Below, one piece after another: positions 17,844 to 27,101 of a DNA stretch of 64,000 nucleotides (positions are counted from its first letter, which is position 1; every line of letters starts with the position of its first letter). Position numbers and translations under genes: made by a program. A model generated the notes under the pieces. It searched no databases, was not told the DNA's origin, and was given only the letters and a program-made list of their open reading frames with translations. The stretch is from UBA1205 sp045598105 (GTDB lineage Bacteria > Bacteroidota > Bacteroidia > Bacteroidales > WCHB1-69): the NCBI GenBank assembly GCA_045598105.1, contig JAZLLK010000049.1, positions 1-64,000 of the forward strand, given 5' to 3'.

Positions 17844-17923
17844 GTTTAAAATTTTTAAACAAGCCATAAATGGCACAATTATTGTAGTTAATTATGATTT
17901 ATACCATTTTGAAAAGGTATAAA
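17844..17923 (+). promoter_or_regulatory. Two palindromes upstream of yqgE
   Basis: GTTTAAAATTTTTAAAC at 17844-17860 is a 17-base palindrome. At 17898-17923 the arms TTTATACC and GGTATAAA form a perfect 8-base inverted repeat around a 10-base loop, ending 20 bases before the yqgE start. They may be operator sites or an mRNA hairpin. In such A+T-rich sequence the first could arise by chance. Confidence 0.35.
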
Positions 17924-17943
17924 TAAGGATAAAAAGCAGAAAA

Positions 17944-18540
17944 ATGAGCATATATCAGTATTTATCTTCCCGGGTTCGCTCTCACATACCTCAGGTGGAG
18001 GAGGGGGATATATTGGTAGCTATGCCTTTGTTGCCGGATTTATATTTTAATAAAACTGTCATTGTAATTACCCGTTGCACGGAAGATGCCTGTATAGGGC
18101 TTATAGTAAATCGTAAAACAGACAGTTGCCTTGAAATTAAAAACGAAGAAAGTGCTGAATTATTGCGATTTCCTTTGTATATGGGAGGTCCTGTGGCCGA
18201 TGATGTTGTACACATATTGTATCACGGCAGCTGTGGAATAGAGGTTATGGATGCATTGCAGCAGGGTGTATATGTGGGTATGGTAAATGATGGTATATTA
18301 TGTTTGCTACAAAACTTTCCTGTTATAGGAGAGCAGTCTCACTTGTATTTAGGGGTGTGTACATGGTTGCCCGAGCAATTGGAGTATGAATTAAAAGAGG
18401 GCTACTGGGGGGTGGTAAAGCAGCATACTCATATCATATTTGGTGTAGATGCCGATAATCTATGGAATGAGTTGTCGGTACAGGTATCCATGTCTAATGA
18501 TTGTAGGGCTTTATTGCCGAATAATCCTCAAGATAATTAA
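17944..18540 (+). CDS. yqgE: YqgE/AlgH family protein
   Basis: Protein of 198 residues. The start GDILVAMPLLPDLYFNKTVI, the segment GLIVNRKTDS and the central LYMGGPVADD match the YqgE/AlgH (DUF179) fold. Its biochemical role is unknown; in Pseudomonas AlgH was linked to alginate regulation. The gene is monocistronic between divergent rpoN and convergent trmB. Confidence 0.9.
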   Translation: MSIYQYLSSRVRSHIPQVEEGDILVAMPLLPDLYFNKTVIVITRCTEDACIGLIVNRKTDSCLEIKNEESAELLRFPLYMGGPVADDVVHILYHGSCGIEVMDALQQGVYVGMVNDGILCLLQNFPVIGEQSHLYLGVCTWLPEQLEYELKEGYWGVVKQHTHIIFGVDADNLWNELSVQVSMSNDCRALLPNNPQDN

Positions 18541-18550
18541 TGGTATTTTA

Positions 18551-19213
18551 TTATGGGTGCAGTAGGAATTGCACATATCGTATGGCATAACCCTGTTCCA
18601 GCCACATTTTTTCATAATAGGTTTGTATAGTGAGTATGTCCGGCATGGGCTGTAGGGCATATATATCTGTTATATTCCGTAATGTGGTATATTGTAATTG
18701 TTGTATGGTGTCTATGGTGAAATCGTAAAGGGCTTCGCTATCGGTTTTAAGGTTTACTGTACCATTGGGTGTAAGTACCCGGTTATACATATTTAAGTAT
18801 TTGGTGCATGTCATTCTTTTATTCGGTTTTTTAGGCTGAGGGTCAGGAAAGGTAATCCATATTTCCGATACTTCGTTAGTGTTGAAGTAGTAGGGTAACA
18901 TATCTATTTGAGCTCTTAAAAAAGCTGCATTGTTTATGTTGTTTTCTACGGCTTCTTTGGCACCTTTCCACATGCGGGCGCCTTTACGGTCTATCCCTAT
19001 AAAATTTTTATGCGGGTACATTTTAGCCATGCCCACGGTGTATTCGCCGCGTCCACAGCCTAATTCCAGCACTATAGGATGGCTATTCTTAAAAAACTCA
19101 TGCCATTTGCCCTTTAGGGCAAAGCCCTGTTGTACTATTTCATCACGGGTGGGTTGTACAAAATTGGGGAAAGTGTAGGTTTCGGCAAATTTTGTTAATT
19201 TATTTTTTCCCAT
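18551..19213 (-). CDS. trmB: tRNA (guanine-N7-)-methyltransferase TrmB
   Basis: Protein of 220 residues that methylates G46 in the variable loop of tRNAs with SAM. The SAM site is LELGCGRGEYT, followed by FIGIDRKGARMW, and the catalytic/tRNA segment IWITFPDPQPKK is intact. It is the last gene of the alaS operon (spacing 6 bases from the PASTA gene). Confidence 0.94.
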   Translation of the reverse strand: MGKNKLTKFAETYTFPNFVQPTRDEIVQQGFALKGKWHEFFKNSHPIVLELGCGRGEYTVGMAKMYPHKNFIGIDRKGARMWKGAKEAVENNINNAAFLRAQIDMLPYYFNTNEVSEIWITFPDPQPKKPNKRMTCTKYLNMYNRVLTPNGTVNLKTDSEALYDFTIDTIQQLQYTTLRNITDIYALQPMPDILTIQTYYEKMWLEQGYAIRYVQFLLHP

Positions 19214-19219
19214 ATGGTA

Positions 19220-19801
19220 TTATTCTTCTGCTAAGGTTTCTAATGTATTGGGGTCTTTTCCTACTATAAGGGTAATAGATGATTCGTAAGGCACCTGTTT
19301 GCCTGCCTGTATAATTCGTCCTTTGTAGCGTTGTTCCAATACGGCATTATTGAATTTGCTTTCTTTGTATATTACCTGCCCCAATTTTAAATGATTGCTT
19401 GTGAGCATGTTTTCGGCCTGACGCAGTGATAAGTCCAGTAAATTGGGCATTTCTACCTTAGGGGCCGTATAGGCCACGGTGGTAATATATATTTTACGAT
19501 TTTTCTTTATTTTGCTGCCGGGCATCGGGTCCTGATTGAGAACGGTGCCGGGCGTTTTTTGTGGCAAAAACATGGAGTCTATTATTTCCAAACGGAAGTT
19601 ATGCTTGTTGCCATGGTTTATGTATTCATTTATTTCCGTTTGTGTCATACCTGTTAAATCGGGCGTTTCATATTCCTGCCCGTGTAGTGATACTATGCGG
19701 GTAAATATGGAAAACACTATTAATATGGCCATGCCGGCTATGATCATGAGCACCAATGTGCTCAAATAAGGATGCTGCTTGTAAGTTTGTTGCAAATTCA
19801 T
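19220..19801 (-). CDS. Membrane-anchored PASTA-domain protein
   Basis: Protein of 193 residues. One membrane helix (about 16-38) is followed by two PASTA repeats in the periplasm: YETPDLTGMTQTEINEYI to about 115, then VEMPNLLDLSLRQAENML to the end. PASTA domains bind peptidoglycan or muropeptides. Here they are without a kinase domain, as is common for a short PASTA protein in Bacteroidota. It sits between a TPR lipoprotein and trmB, so it may serve the envelope, but no partner is evident. Confidence 0.88.
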   Translation of the reverse strand: MNLQQTYKQHPYLSTLVLMIIAGMAILIVFSIFTRIVSLHGQEYETPDLTGMTQTEINEYINHGNKHNFRLEIIDSMFLPQKTPGTVLNQDPMPGSKIKKNRKIYITTVAYTAPKVEMPNLLDLSLRQAENMLTSNHLKLGQVIYKESKFNNAVLEQRYKGRIIQAGKQVPYESSITLIVGKDPNTLETLAEE

Positions 19802-19807
19802 GTGTAA

Positions 19808-20932
19808 CTATTTGGTTTGTCGTTGGTTCATCCATAAAGTGAATGGTTCGGATGATACAGCCTTGGGGTATCGTTTACAGAAGTAGGGTACATCTTCTTC
19901 TCCTGAGGAAAACATTTGGTCTATATCAAATAGTATTTTGCTCAGTTTGTCATAGTTCCCCATAAGGTAATATATGTCCATTTTATTTATATATATGTCA
20001 AATATACCCGGCAGGTAGGCTATAGCGCTGTCTAGTGATTGTAAGGCATAGTCAAAAGCTTCGGCATTTTGGTAGCCCCATGCGGAATATACATAGTATA
20101 TAGGGTCATCTCCTAATAATTGTATGAGTTTGTGTATATGTTTATTGGTTTCATCTACGAGTCCGTTGGCCTGCGCACTTTGCATCAGGTAGAAGGTAGC
20201 GGTACTTTCCAAATGAGGAAAGTCTTTCATGTAGGCTTGGGCTAAGGCTTGTACTTCATCGTAATCGCTACGCATGCAGGCCATGTTAAGTTCCAGTGTG
20301 CGGGCATAGGGGTGCTTACGCATTTGGGGCATGGTGAAATATAATATGCTGTCAGCCATGTTAAAATCATCTTCATTCAAGGCGTAGTTTACTATAATAA
20401 GGCGGTTAATATTTTCCACTTCTTCATTGCGTATATTTAAATGATTATATACCTGCTGACGAAAATCGTCACTCCATTTTATGCCTGATATTACGGCAAA
20501 AGCGTCTTTTACCTTTATTTCCTTTTTTTGATGAAACAGTTCAAAGTTTTCTATGGTAATGCTTCCGTTGAAATAAGTACGGAACACGGCAACGGGTTGG
20601 CCGTCACGGGTACGATAAAATTTTATAAAACGGAAGTCAGCGCCATAGTTTACGTTGTCGGTTTTCAGCTGTGCCGGATTCCAGTTTTGGCTTACATATT
20701 CTTTGGCGGCCAGTTTTTGGTCCTCTGTCAGCATCATGTCAGCTGTGATAATATTGGTGAAGGCGTCAATGTCAAATGCGTGGCTTATGCTTGTGGCATT
20801 ACCGGTAAGCACGGCTTGTTCCATGTTTTTGGCAAAGGCTATGTAGGCATCATCGCTCAGGTCCTTTTTGTGGCAGGCTGTTAGGCATACTATGCCTAAT
20901 GTTATTATTGCATATTGTTTTATTTTTTTCAT
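19808..20932 (-). CDS. Lipoprotein with TPR-like helices, function unknown
   Basis: Protein of 374 residues. Signal peptide with lipobox CLTAC (lipidated Cys20). The first half (about 25-160) is a globular region (FAKNMEQAVLTGNATSI, FRTYFNGSITIENFELF). The second half has helical pairs resembling tetratricopeptide repeats (LNMACMRSDYDEVQALAQAYM, YVYSAWGYQNAEAFDYALQSL, INKMDIYYLMGNYDKLSKI). It is second in the alaS operon, five bases after alaS. I do not recognise a family with known function. Confidence 0.8.
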   Translation of the reverse strand: MKKIKQYAIITLGIVCLTACHKKDLSDDAYIAFAKNMEQAVLTGNATSISHAFDIDAFTNIITADMMLTEDQKLAAKEYVSQNWNPAQLKTDNVNYGADFRFIKFYRTRDGQPVAVFRTYFNGSITIENFELFHQKKEIKVKDAFAVISGIKWSDDFRQQVYNHLNIRNEEVENINRLIIVNYALNEDDFNMADSILYFTMPQMRKHPYARTLELNMACMRSDYDEVQALAQAYMKDFPHLESTATFYLMQSAQANGLVDETNKHIHKLIQLLGDDPIYYVYSAWGYQNAEAFDYALQSLDSAIAYLPGIFDIYINKMDIYYLMGNYDKLSKILFDIDQMFSSGEEDVPYFCKRYPKAVSSEPFTLWMNQRQTK

Positions 20933-20937
20933 AACTG

Positions 20938-23559
20938 TTAGTGCTGTTTTATCATTTGTATGGTTTCTTCTATGGCTTCGGTTATACCATCGGCATTTTT
21001 GCCGCCTGCGGTGGCCAAAAAAGGTTGTCCGCCGCCGCCGCCGTCTATTTTTTTTGCAGCAGCACGCACTATATTGCCTGCATGGAATCCGGCTTCCACC
21101 ATGGCCTGGCTGAAAAATAATGTAAGTGAAGGTTTGCCGTTATACACGCTACCGCCCACAAATGCAAATTTGGTATCATTAAAGTGAGGCTTGAGTAGCA
21201 GGGTAAGGTTTTTGATTATGTCGGCCGATTCTTCACTTTGGTAGCGTATCAGCTGTATGTCGCCTATGTTTTCAACTTGTGATAGCAGGTGGTTTTTGGT
21301 CATTATCATTTTTTCATTTATAAATTTTTCCACCTGTTTTTTTAGTTGGGCATTTTCTTCTATATAATGTTTTACGGCTTGGGTGGGGTCTCCATTGCTG
21401 TTACATAGGGCTTGTATGGCTTCTAAAGTGTCTTGCTGTGCGTGCATCCATTGTTCGGCACCTGTGGCGGTAACAGCTTCTATACGGCGTATGCCGGCAG
21501 CTATGGCCGATTCACTCACTATGTGTATCATGCCTATATTACCTGTAGCGGAGGTATGTGTGCCGCCACAAAATTCTATAGAGTCGCCAAATTGAACCAC
21601 ACGTACCCTGTTACCGTATTTTTCGCCAAATAAGGCCATGGCTCCCATGGTTTTTGCTTGGTCTATAGGTACATCTCTATGGTCGGTAAGCGGAATATTG
21701 GCTCGTATGAGCCCGTTTACCATTATTTCCACCTTGCGGAGGTCTTCTTTGCTTATTTTGGCAAAATGTGAAAAGTCAAAACGTAAACGCTCGGCATTTA
21801 CGTATGATCCTTTTTGTTCCACATGGGCGCCCAATATATTACGCAGAGCATAGTGTAGCAGGTGGGTGGCGCTATGGTTGTTTTCGGTGAGTTTGCGTTT
21901 TACTTCATCCACTTGTGCCGTGAATTCGGCAGTGAGGTTTTGAGGCAGATGGTTACATATATGTATATGCAGGTTGTTCTCTTTTTTAGTATTGGTAATG
22001 TATATGGTTTCGTGGCTGTTACTTAGTGTTCCGGTGTCACCTACCTGCCCGCCGCCTTCGGCGTAAAAGGGGGTTTGGTTCAGTACCAGCTGATAGTATG
22101 TTTTATCCTTGGCACTCACTTTTCTATACCGCATTATACGTGCCGTAGCGTTTAAGTTGTCATAACCAGTGAATATGGTAGATGTGTGGTCTTCACTGAT
22201 TATTTGCCAGTCATCGGTGGCTACCGCAGTGGCCATGCGGGAGCGGTCCTTTTGCTCTTTAAGGCAGGCTTCAAAGGCTTTCATGTCTATAGTTTTACCT
22301 TTCTCTTGTGCCATAAGCTGGGTAAGGTCTATGGGAAATCCGTAGGTGTCGAACAACTCAAAGGCAAACTGACCGTTAATTACTTGCTCTTGAGCATGAC
22401 CGGCAGTATATTGCTCAAATTTTTGTATGCCGGACGATAAGGTGCGAAGGAAGGACGTTTCTTCTTCTTTTATTACCTTGTACACTATGTCACGTTGCTG
22501 TTTTATTTCGGGGAATTGAACCCCCATTTGCTCTGTCAGTATGGGCAGAAGCTCACATAAGAATGGTTGGTTGAAATTTAAAAAGGTGAACCCGTATCGT
22601 ACAGCGCGACGCAATATACGGCGTATTACATATCCCGCACCGGTATTTGACGGCAACTGCCCGTCGGTAATGGCAAACGATACGGCTCTTAAGTGGTCAG
22701 CTATTACACGCATGGCTACATCTTTGCCTGCGTCTTCACCATATTCGCTATGTGCCATGCGGGCTATGCTTTGTATAATGGGCTGAAATACGTCAGTGTC
22801 ATAGTTCGATTGTTTGCCCTGCATTACCATGCATAATCGCTCAAAACCCATACCGGTATCTATGAATTTGTGTGGCAGCATTTCCAATTTGCCTGAGGCT
22901 GTACGGTTGTATTGTATAAATACCAAATTCCATATTTCTATCACTTGAGGATGGTCGGCATTTACGAGTGATTTGCCTGCTATCTTTTGTTTTTCCTCTT
23001 CATTGCGAAGGTCTATGTGTATTTCGGAGCACGGGCCGCACGGACCGCAGTCCCCCATTTCCCAAAAGTTGTCCTTTTTGCTGCCAAATATAATTCTATC
23101 TTCTGCTACTATGCTTTTCCATATGTCATAAGCTTCAGTGTCAGCAGCGGTTCCGTCCTGCTTGCTTCCACCAAATACGGTAATATACAAGTTGTTACGG
23201 TCTATTTTCATTACCTCGGTAAGGAATTCCCATGCCCAGGTAATGGCTTCTTTTTTAAAGTAATCGGCAAACGACCAGTTGCCCAGCATTTCAAACAGGG
23301 TGTGGTGGTAGGTATCCCTTCCTACCTCTTCCAGGTCATTATGCTTGCCTGATACACGCAAGCATTTTTGACTATTGGCCACTCTGGGATATGTGGCAGC
23401 CTGATGACCTAAAAATATATCCTTGAACTGGTTCATACCGGCGTTAATGAACATAAGTGTGGGGTCATTTTTTACCACTATGGGTGCCGAAGGCACTATA
23501 TGATGTGATTTGGATTCAAAAAAATCAATAAATGCTTTACGTATTTCTGTGCTTGTCAT
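20938..23559 (-). CDS. alaS: Alanyl-tRNA synthetase
   Basis: Protein of 873 residues, a full-length enzyme that charges tRNA(Ala). The N-terminal class II catalytic core starts TSTEIRKAFIDFFESKSH, with INAGMNQFKDIFLG. The editing domain has the zinc/editing motif HSATHLLH (about 558-565) and CGGTHTSATGNIG (about 664). The C-terminal C-Ala domain ends with the glycine-rich IDGGGGGQPFLATAGG. First gene of an operon with the TPR lipoprotein, PASTA protein and trmB. Confidence 0.97.
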   Translation of the reverse strand: MTSTEIRKAFIDFFESKSHHIVPSAPIVVKNDPTLMFINAGMNQFKDIFLGHQAATYPRVANSQKCLRVSGKHNDLEEVGRDTYHHTLFEMLGNWSFADYFKKEAITWAWEFLTEVMKIDRNNLYITVFGGSKQDGTAADTEAYDIWKSIVAEDRIIFGSKKDNFWEMGDCGPCGPCSEIHIDLRNEEEKQKIAGKSLVNADHPQVIEIWNLVFIQYNRTASGKLEMLPHKFIDTGMGFERLCMVMQGKQSNYDTDVFQPIIQSIARMAHSEYGEDAGKDVAMRVIADHLRAVSFAITDGQLPSNTGAGYVIRRILRRAVRYGFTFLNFNQPFLCELLPILTEQMGVQFPEIKQQRDIVYKVIKEEETSFLRTLSSGIQKFEQYTAGHAQEQVINGQFAFELFDTYGFPIDLTQLMAQEKGKTIDMKAFEACLKEQKDRSRMATAVATDDWQIISEDHTSTIFTGYDNLNATARIMRYRKVSAKDKTYYQLVLNQTPFYAEGGGQVGDTGTLSNSHETIYITNTKKENNLHIHICNHLPQNLTAEFTAQVDEVKRKLTENNHSATHLLHYALRNILGAHVEQKGSYVNAERLRFDFSHFAKISKEDLRKVEIMVNGLIRANIPLTDHRDVPIDQAKTMGAMALFGEKYGNRVRVVQFGDSIEFCGGTHTSATGNIGMIHIVSESAIAAGIRRIEAVTATGAEQWMHAQQDTLEAIQALCNSNGDPTQAVKHYIEENAQLKKQVEKFINEKMIMTKNHLLSQVENIGDIQLIRYQSEESADIIKNLTLLLKPHFNDTKFAFVGGSVYNGKPSLTLFFSQAMVEAGFHAGNIVRAAAKKIDGGGGGQPFLATAGGKNADGITEAIEETIQMIKQH

Positions 23560-23630
23560 TTTATATATTATTAAATATCAATGTTATGTGTATTATGCCT
23601 ATGGCACATATATCCAAGTGTACAATCATG

Positions 23631-23638
23631 CAAAGATA
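23631..23638 (-). promoter_or_regulatory. Promoter -7 element for the alaS operon
   Basis: Minus-strand TATCTTTG lies 72 bases before the alaS start, giving a leader of about 65 bases. Confidence 0.6.
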
Positions 23639-23741
23639 CCATTTTTTTTAGGAAAAACGGGAAAAAAAACAAAAAACATGTTGGGGTGATCCTATAGTAA
23701 TTTAATAAGTAAATAGTGTTATACAATTCAAAAAAAAATGT

Positions 23742-23749
23742 TATATTTG
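23742..23749 (+). promoter_or_regulatory. Promoter -7 element for the bamD-recN operon
   Basis: TATATTTG lies 39 bases before ATG 23789, in the divergent gap with alaS. Confidence 0.6.
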
Positions 23750-23788
23750 CAAGTTCTGAATGTAATATGATAAGTGTATAATATACAA

Positions 23789-24643
23789 ATGAATAGAAAA
23801 GCAGTTATATTGGTATTAGCCTTGCTAATATGTCTTGGAGGTATCAGTACGGGGGTAGCCGGTAATAAAAAGGATGCTTCTACCCGAAGCCGTAAGGTGG
23901 AAAAGGTAACCAGGCATTTAAAGACTAAGGAAGAAAAATATGCAGCTGCTAAAATGTATTATGAAAAGGGTGCCTACCTTACTTCAGCACAATTGTTTGA
24001 AGAAATATATCCTTTGTATTTATCGGTGCCGGAGGGTGATACTATATTGTTTTTGTTCGCTGACAGCTATATGAAGAATAATGATTTTCTTATGGCTGCT
24101 TTTCATTTTAATGATTATATCCGTCGCTATCCTCAAAGTGATAAGGTGGAATTGGCCGCTTTTTTGGCAGCCAAATGCTATTATATGAATTCTCCGGCAT
24201 ATAATTTGGATCAAACAGATTCCAAAACGGCTATAGAAGGCTTGCAAAGTTTTGTAAGTTCATATCCCCAAAGTCAGTATGTGGAAGAAAGTAATAACAT
24301 GATAGATACTTTGCAGAATAAATTGGCTCATAAGGATTTTAGCGTAGCTCAAATGTACTATAATACTGAAAATTACAAGGCAGCTCAGGTAAGCCTGCAA
24401 AATGTAATTAAGGACTATCCTACCTCCATATATATGGAAGATGCCTTGTATTATATGGTGAAGAACAGTTATGACTACGCACAAAACAGTGTGGAAAACA
24501 AGAAAGTTGAACGCTATCAAATGGCTATAGATAACGCTTCTAAATTGTTGGTATTCAATGCTGATACCAAGTACAAGGCTGAAGTGGAGAAAATAGTGGC
24601 CGAAGCCAAAAAGAAGAGAGATAAAATATTGAATAACAATTAA
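23789..24643 (+). CDS. bamD: Outer-membrane protein assembly factor BamD
   Basis: Protein of 284 residues from ATG 23789; the frame is open to a GTG at 23774, but MNRKAVILVLALL is the natural signal-peptide start. TPR-like helices (KYAAAKMYYEKGAYLTSAQLFEEI, AAFHFNDYIRRYPQS, YVEESNNMIDTLQNKL, FSVAQMYYNTENYKAA) match BamD, the periplasmic part of the beta-barrel assembly machine. A good lipobox is not visible: the only Cys (LLICLGG) is preceded by Ile, so the anchoring is unclear. First gene of the block bamD, omega, coaBC, DUF4835, recN, which is characteristic of Bacteroidota. Confidence 0.87.
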   Translation: MNRKAVILVLALLICLGGISTGVAGNKKDASTRSRKVEKVTRHLKTKEEKYAAAKMYYEKGAYLTSAQLFEEIYPLYLSVPEGDTILFLFADSYMKNNDFLMAAFHFNDYIRRYPQSDKVELAAFLAAKCYYMNSPAYNLDQTDSKTAIEGLQSFVSSYPQSQYVEESNNMIDTLQNKLAHKDFSVAQMYYNTENYKAAQVSLQNVIKDYPTSIYMEDALYYMVKNSYDYAQNSVENKKVERYQMAIDNASKLLVFNADTKYKAEVEKIVAEAKKKRDKILNNN

Positions 24644-24657
24644 TTATATATATAACA

Positions 24658-24978
24658 ATGGATTACAAAAAAATAAAAACTGACACTAACGCTATTACCC
24701 GTAATTTGAATGATTATGATGCCGAAACCGGTAATATTTACGAAACCGTAAATATTTTGGCTAAGCGTGCTAATCAGATAGCTGTAGATTTAAAGGAAGA
24801 GCTGAATGAAAAAATTAAGGATTTCACAGCTCATGATAATTCGGAGGAAGGTGTAGAAAATAAGGAGCAAATAGAATTGGTTCGTTTTTATGAACAAATG
24901 CCTAAGCCTGCCTTATTAGCCATACAGGAATTTAAAGATAATCAGGTATATTATAAAATGCCTGAAGACGAAAAATAA
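24658..24978 (+). CDS. rpoZ: RNA polymerase omega (Rpb6-like) subunit
   Basis: Protein of 106 residues. The segment TGNIYETVNILAKRANQIAVDLKEELNEKI is the Bacteroidota form of the omega/Rpb6 helix pair, with the ANQIA core. It would assist assembly of the RNA polymerase beta-prime subunit. Position between bamD and coaBC fits, as omega often neighbours coaBC. Confidence 0.82.
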   Translation: MDYKKIKTDTNAITRNLNDYDAETGNIYETVNILAKRANQIAVDLKEELNEKIKDFTAHDNSEEGVENKEQIELVRFYEQMPKPALLAIQEFKDNQVYYKMPEDEK

Positions 24979-24984
24979 TATAGC

Positions 24985-26184
24985 ATGAGTAAGCATATCC
25001 TAGTAGGTATTACCGGTGGTATAGCCGCATACAAGTCTTTGTATCTCATTCGTTTGCTTGTAAAACAGGGCTATGAGGTAAAGGTAATGGCCACCGAAGC
25101 CGCATTGCAGTTTGTTACCCCTTTGAGTGTGGAAACACTCAGTGGTAACAAGTTGTATACTGATATGTTTAAGCCTGCCGCGCACATGAGTACCGGGCAT
25201 ATATCATTGGCTCAGTGGGCTGATGTGTGTATTATAGCACCGGCTACTGCCAATACCATAGGTAAGTTGGCTATGGGAATAGCAGACAATGCACTTACTA
25301 CTACTTGTATGGCCTTGAATTCACCTTTAATCATAGCTCCGGCTATGAATGAAAATATGTTACATCATGCTGCAGTGCAGCAAAATATAGCTATATTGCA
25401 GCAGCGAGGGGTACAAGTGGTGGCACCGCAATCGGGTTTTTTAGCCTGTAATACTATTGGTGACGGCCGCATGTCCGAGCCCGAGGATATATTGCATGCG
25501 GTGCAGGCAGTGTTACAGCCCCGCATAGGGTTAAAGGCCATGGTGAGTGCCGGAGGTACGCAGGAGCCTATAGATGCCGTAAGGTATATAGGTAATCGCT
25601 CATCGGGTTTAATGGGGTTTGCCCTAGCCGAGGCTTTGGCGGCTAAAGGGGTAGAGGTGAACCTGGTAACGGCGCCTACTTATTTAAAGGTAAACTCACC
25701 GTTAATTCATCGTATTGATGTTCAAAGTGCCGATGACATGTTGAAGGCATGTACCGCCCAAGCTCAAGGTGCTGATATTATTATTATGTCTGCAGCTGTT
25801 GCGGATTATACTCCGGTGGTGAAGTATGCCAATAAAATGAAAAAACAGGTACAAAACCTTACCATAGAGTTGGCTCCCACCACTGATGTGCTAAAAACAC
25901 TTTCACTTCATCGTACAGGGCAGCAATATGTGGTGGGATTTGCCCTGGAAACTGATAACGAAGTGGAGAATGCCCGTAAAAAACTTACTACCAAAAAACT
26001 GGACATGATAGTGCTGAATTCTCTCCATGATAAGGGTGCGGGATTCTCTACCGATACCAATAAGGTGCTCATTATGGACGCTGATGGCGATACCACAGCC
26101 ATACCCTTGCAGTCTAAGCAGGAAGTAGCCGTACGCATAGTGGAGCATATATTTCAAAAGTTAAATATAGAAAAACATGAATAA
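24985..26184 (+). CDS. coaBC: Bifunctional phosphopantothenoylcysteine decarboxylase / phosphopantothenate-cysteine ligase
   Basis: Protein of 399 residues for two steps of coenzyme A synthesis. The CoaC half has the flavin fold start LVGITGGIAAYKSL, the His-bearing TGHISLAQWAD and the PAMNENM clamp with the catalytic Asn. The CoaB half starts near 185 with VSAGGTQEPIDAVRYIGNRSSG and has the KMKK loop. The stop overlaps the next gene by eight bases. Confidence 0.96.
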   Translation: MSKHILVGITGGIAAYKSLYLIRLLVKQGYEVKVMATEAALQFVTPLSVETLSGNKLYTDMFKPAAHMSTGHISLAQWADVCIIAPATANTIGKLAMGIADNALTTTCMALNSPLIIAPAMNENMLHHAAVQQNIAILQQRGVQVVAPQSGFLACNTIGDGRMSEPEDILHAVQAVLQPRIGLKAMVSAGGTQEPIDAVRYIGNRSSGLMGFALAEALAAKGVEVNLVTAPTYLKVNSPLIHRIDVQSADDMLKACTAQAQGADIIIMSAAVADYTPVVKYANKMKKQVQNLTIELAPTTDVLKTLSLHRTGQQYVVGFALETDNEVENARKKLTTKKLDMIVLNSLHDKGAGFSTDTNKVLIMDADGDTTAIPLQSKQEVAVRIVEHIFQKLNIEKHE

Positions 26185-27091
26185 AACGCTGTTATTTTTA
26201 GTCTTAATGCTGATGTATCCTTGCTTTATGCAAGCTCAGGAATTTAACTGCAGGGTGAGCGTAAATGCCGATAATATGGCCGGTGAATATGCATCGCAGG
26301 TGAATAAGGATATATTTAAAACCTTAGAGCAGGGTATAGCCGGTTTCATTAATGAAAGAAAATGGACCGAATATGCTTTTACTACTCAGGAAAAAATAGA
26401 ATGCAGCATACAATTGGTAATAGAGCAGGCAGTGTCGGCGGAGCAGTTTACGGGTAAACTGTATGTGCAAATGAGCCGCCCCGTGTTCAATTCTACCTAT
26501 ACTTCTTCCATATTTGCCTTTCAGGATAATGATTTATCATTTAAATATACCTCCAGCCAAACCTTTGAATATGATGAAAGTTCCTACTTGTGGACTATTA
26601 CATCACTTACCGCTTTTTATGCCAATTTAATGTTAGGCATTATTTTTGATACCTTCGGTAATCAGGGAGGTACTCCTTTTTATGTAAAATGTATGAACAT
26701 AGCCTCGTCAGCACCTGCCGGTGAAACAGGGTGGTCAACCTCATCTAAGGATTCCCGTAACCGTTATTGGTTGCTGGACAGTTACTATAATAATCCCTCA
26801 TCTTCGGCTTTTCGCACCTTTTTATACCAATATCACCGCTTGGGATTAGATGTGATGTCACAGGATTTGCAGGCAGGCTATCAGGTGGTTCTTAGTAGTT
26901 TACAAGGTTTGCAGGAAATAGCCCGCAAGGGCACCAATATGTACTGCATGAATATATTGGGCATGTATAAGTCTGGTGAATGGGTGAATATGTTTTCAGC
27001 TGCCTCCGATGAGCAAAAACAAAAAGCCGTAGAGTTGCTCAATGCCATTGACCCCAGCAATTCTTCCAAATACGAAAAAATACAAAAATAG
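26177..27091 (+). CDS. DUF4835 family secreted protein
   Basis: Protein of 304 residues with a signal peptide ending at MQAQ (about 20), then EFNCRVSVNADNM, the usual N-terminus of the DUF4835 family, found in Bacteroidota between coaBC and recN. Function is unknown; a periplasmic or outer-membrane place is likely. It overlaps coaBC by eight bases, so translation is probably coupled. Confidence 0.85.
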   Translation: MNKTLLFLVLMLMYPCFMQAQEFNCRVSVNADNMAGEYASQVNKDIFKTLEQGIAGFINERKWTEYAFTTQEKIECSIQLVIEQAVSAEQFTGKLYVQMSRPVFNSTYTSSIFAFQDNDLSFKYTSSQTFEYDESSYLWTITSLTAFYANLMLGIIFDTFGNQGGTPFYVKCMNIASSAPAGETGWSTSSKDSRNRYWLLDSYYNNPSSSAFRTFLYQYHRLGLDVMSQDLQAGYQVVLSSLQGLQEIARKGTNMYCMNILGMYKSGEWVNMFSAASDEQKQKAVELLNAIDPSNSSKYEKIQK

Positions 27092-27101
27092 TATTCACGG
27101 A

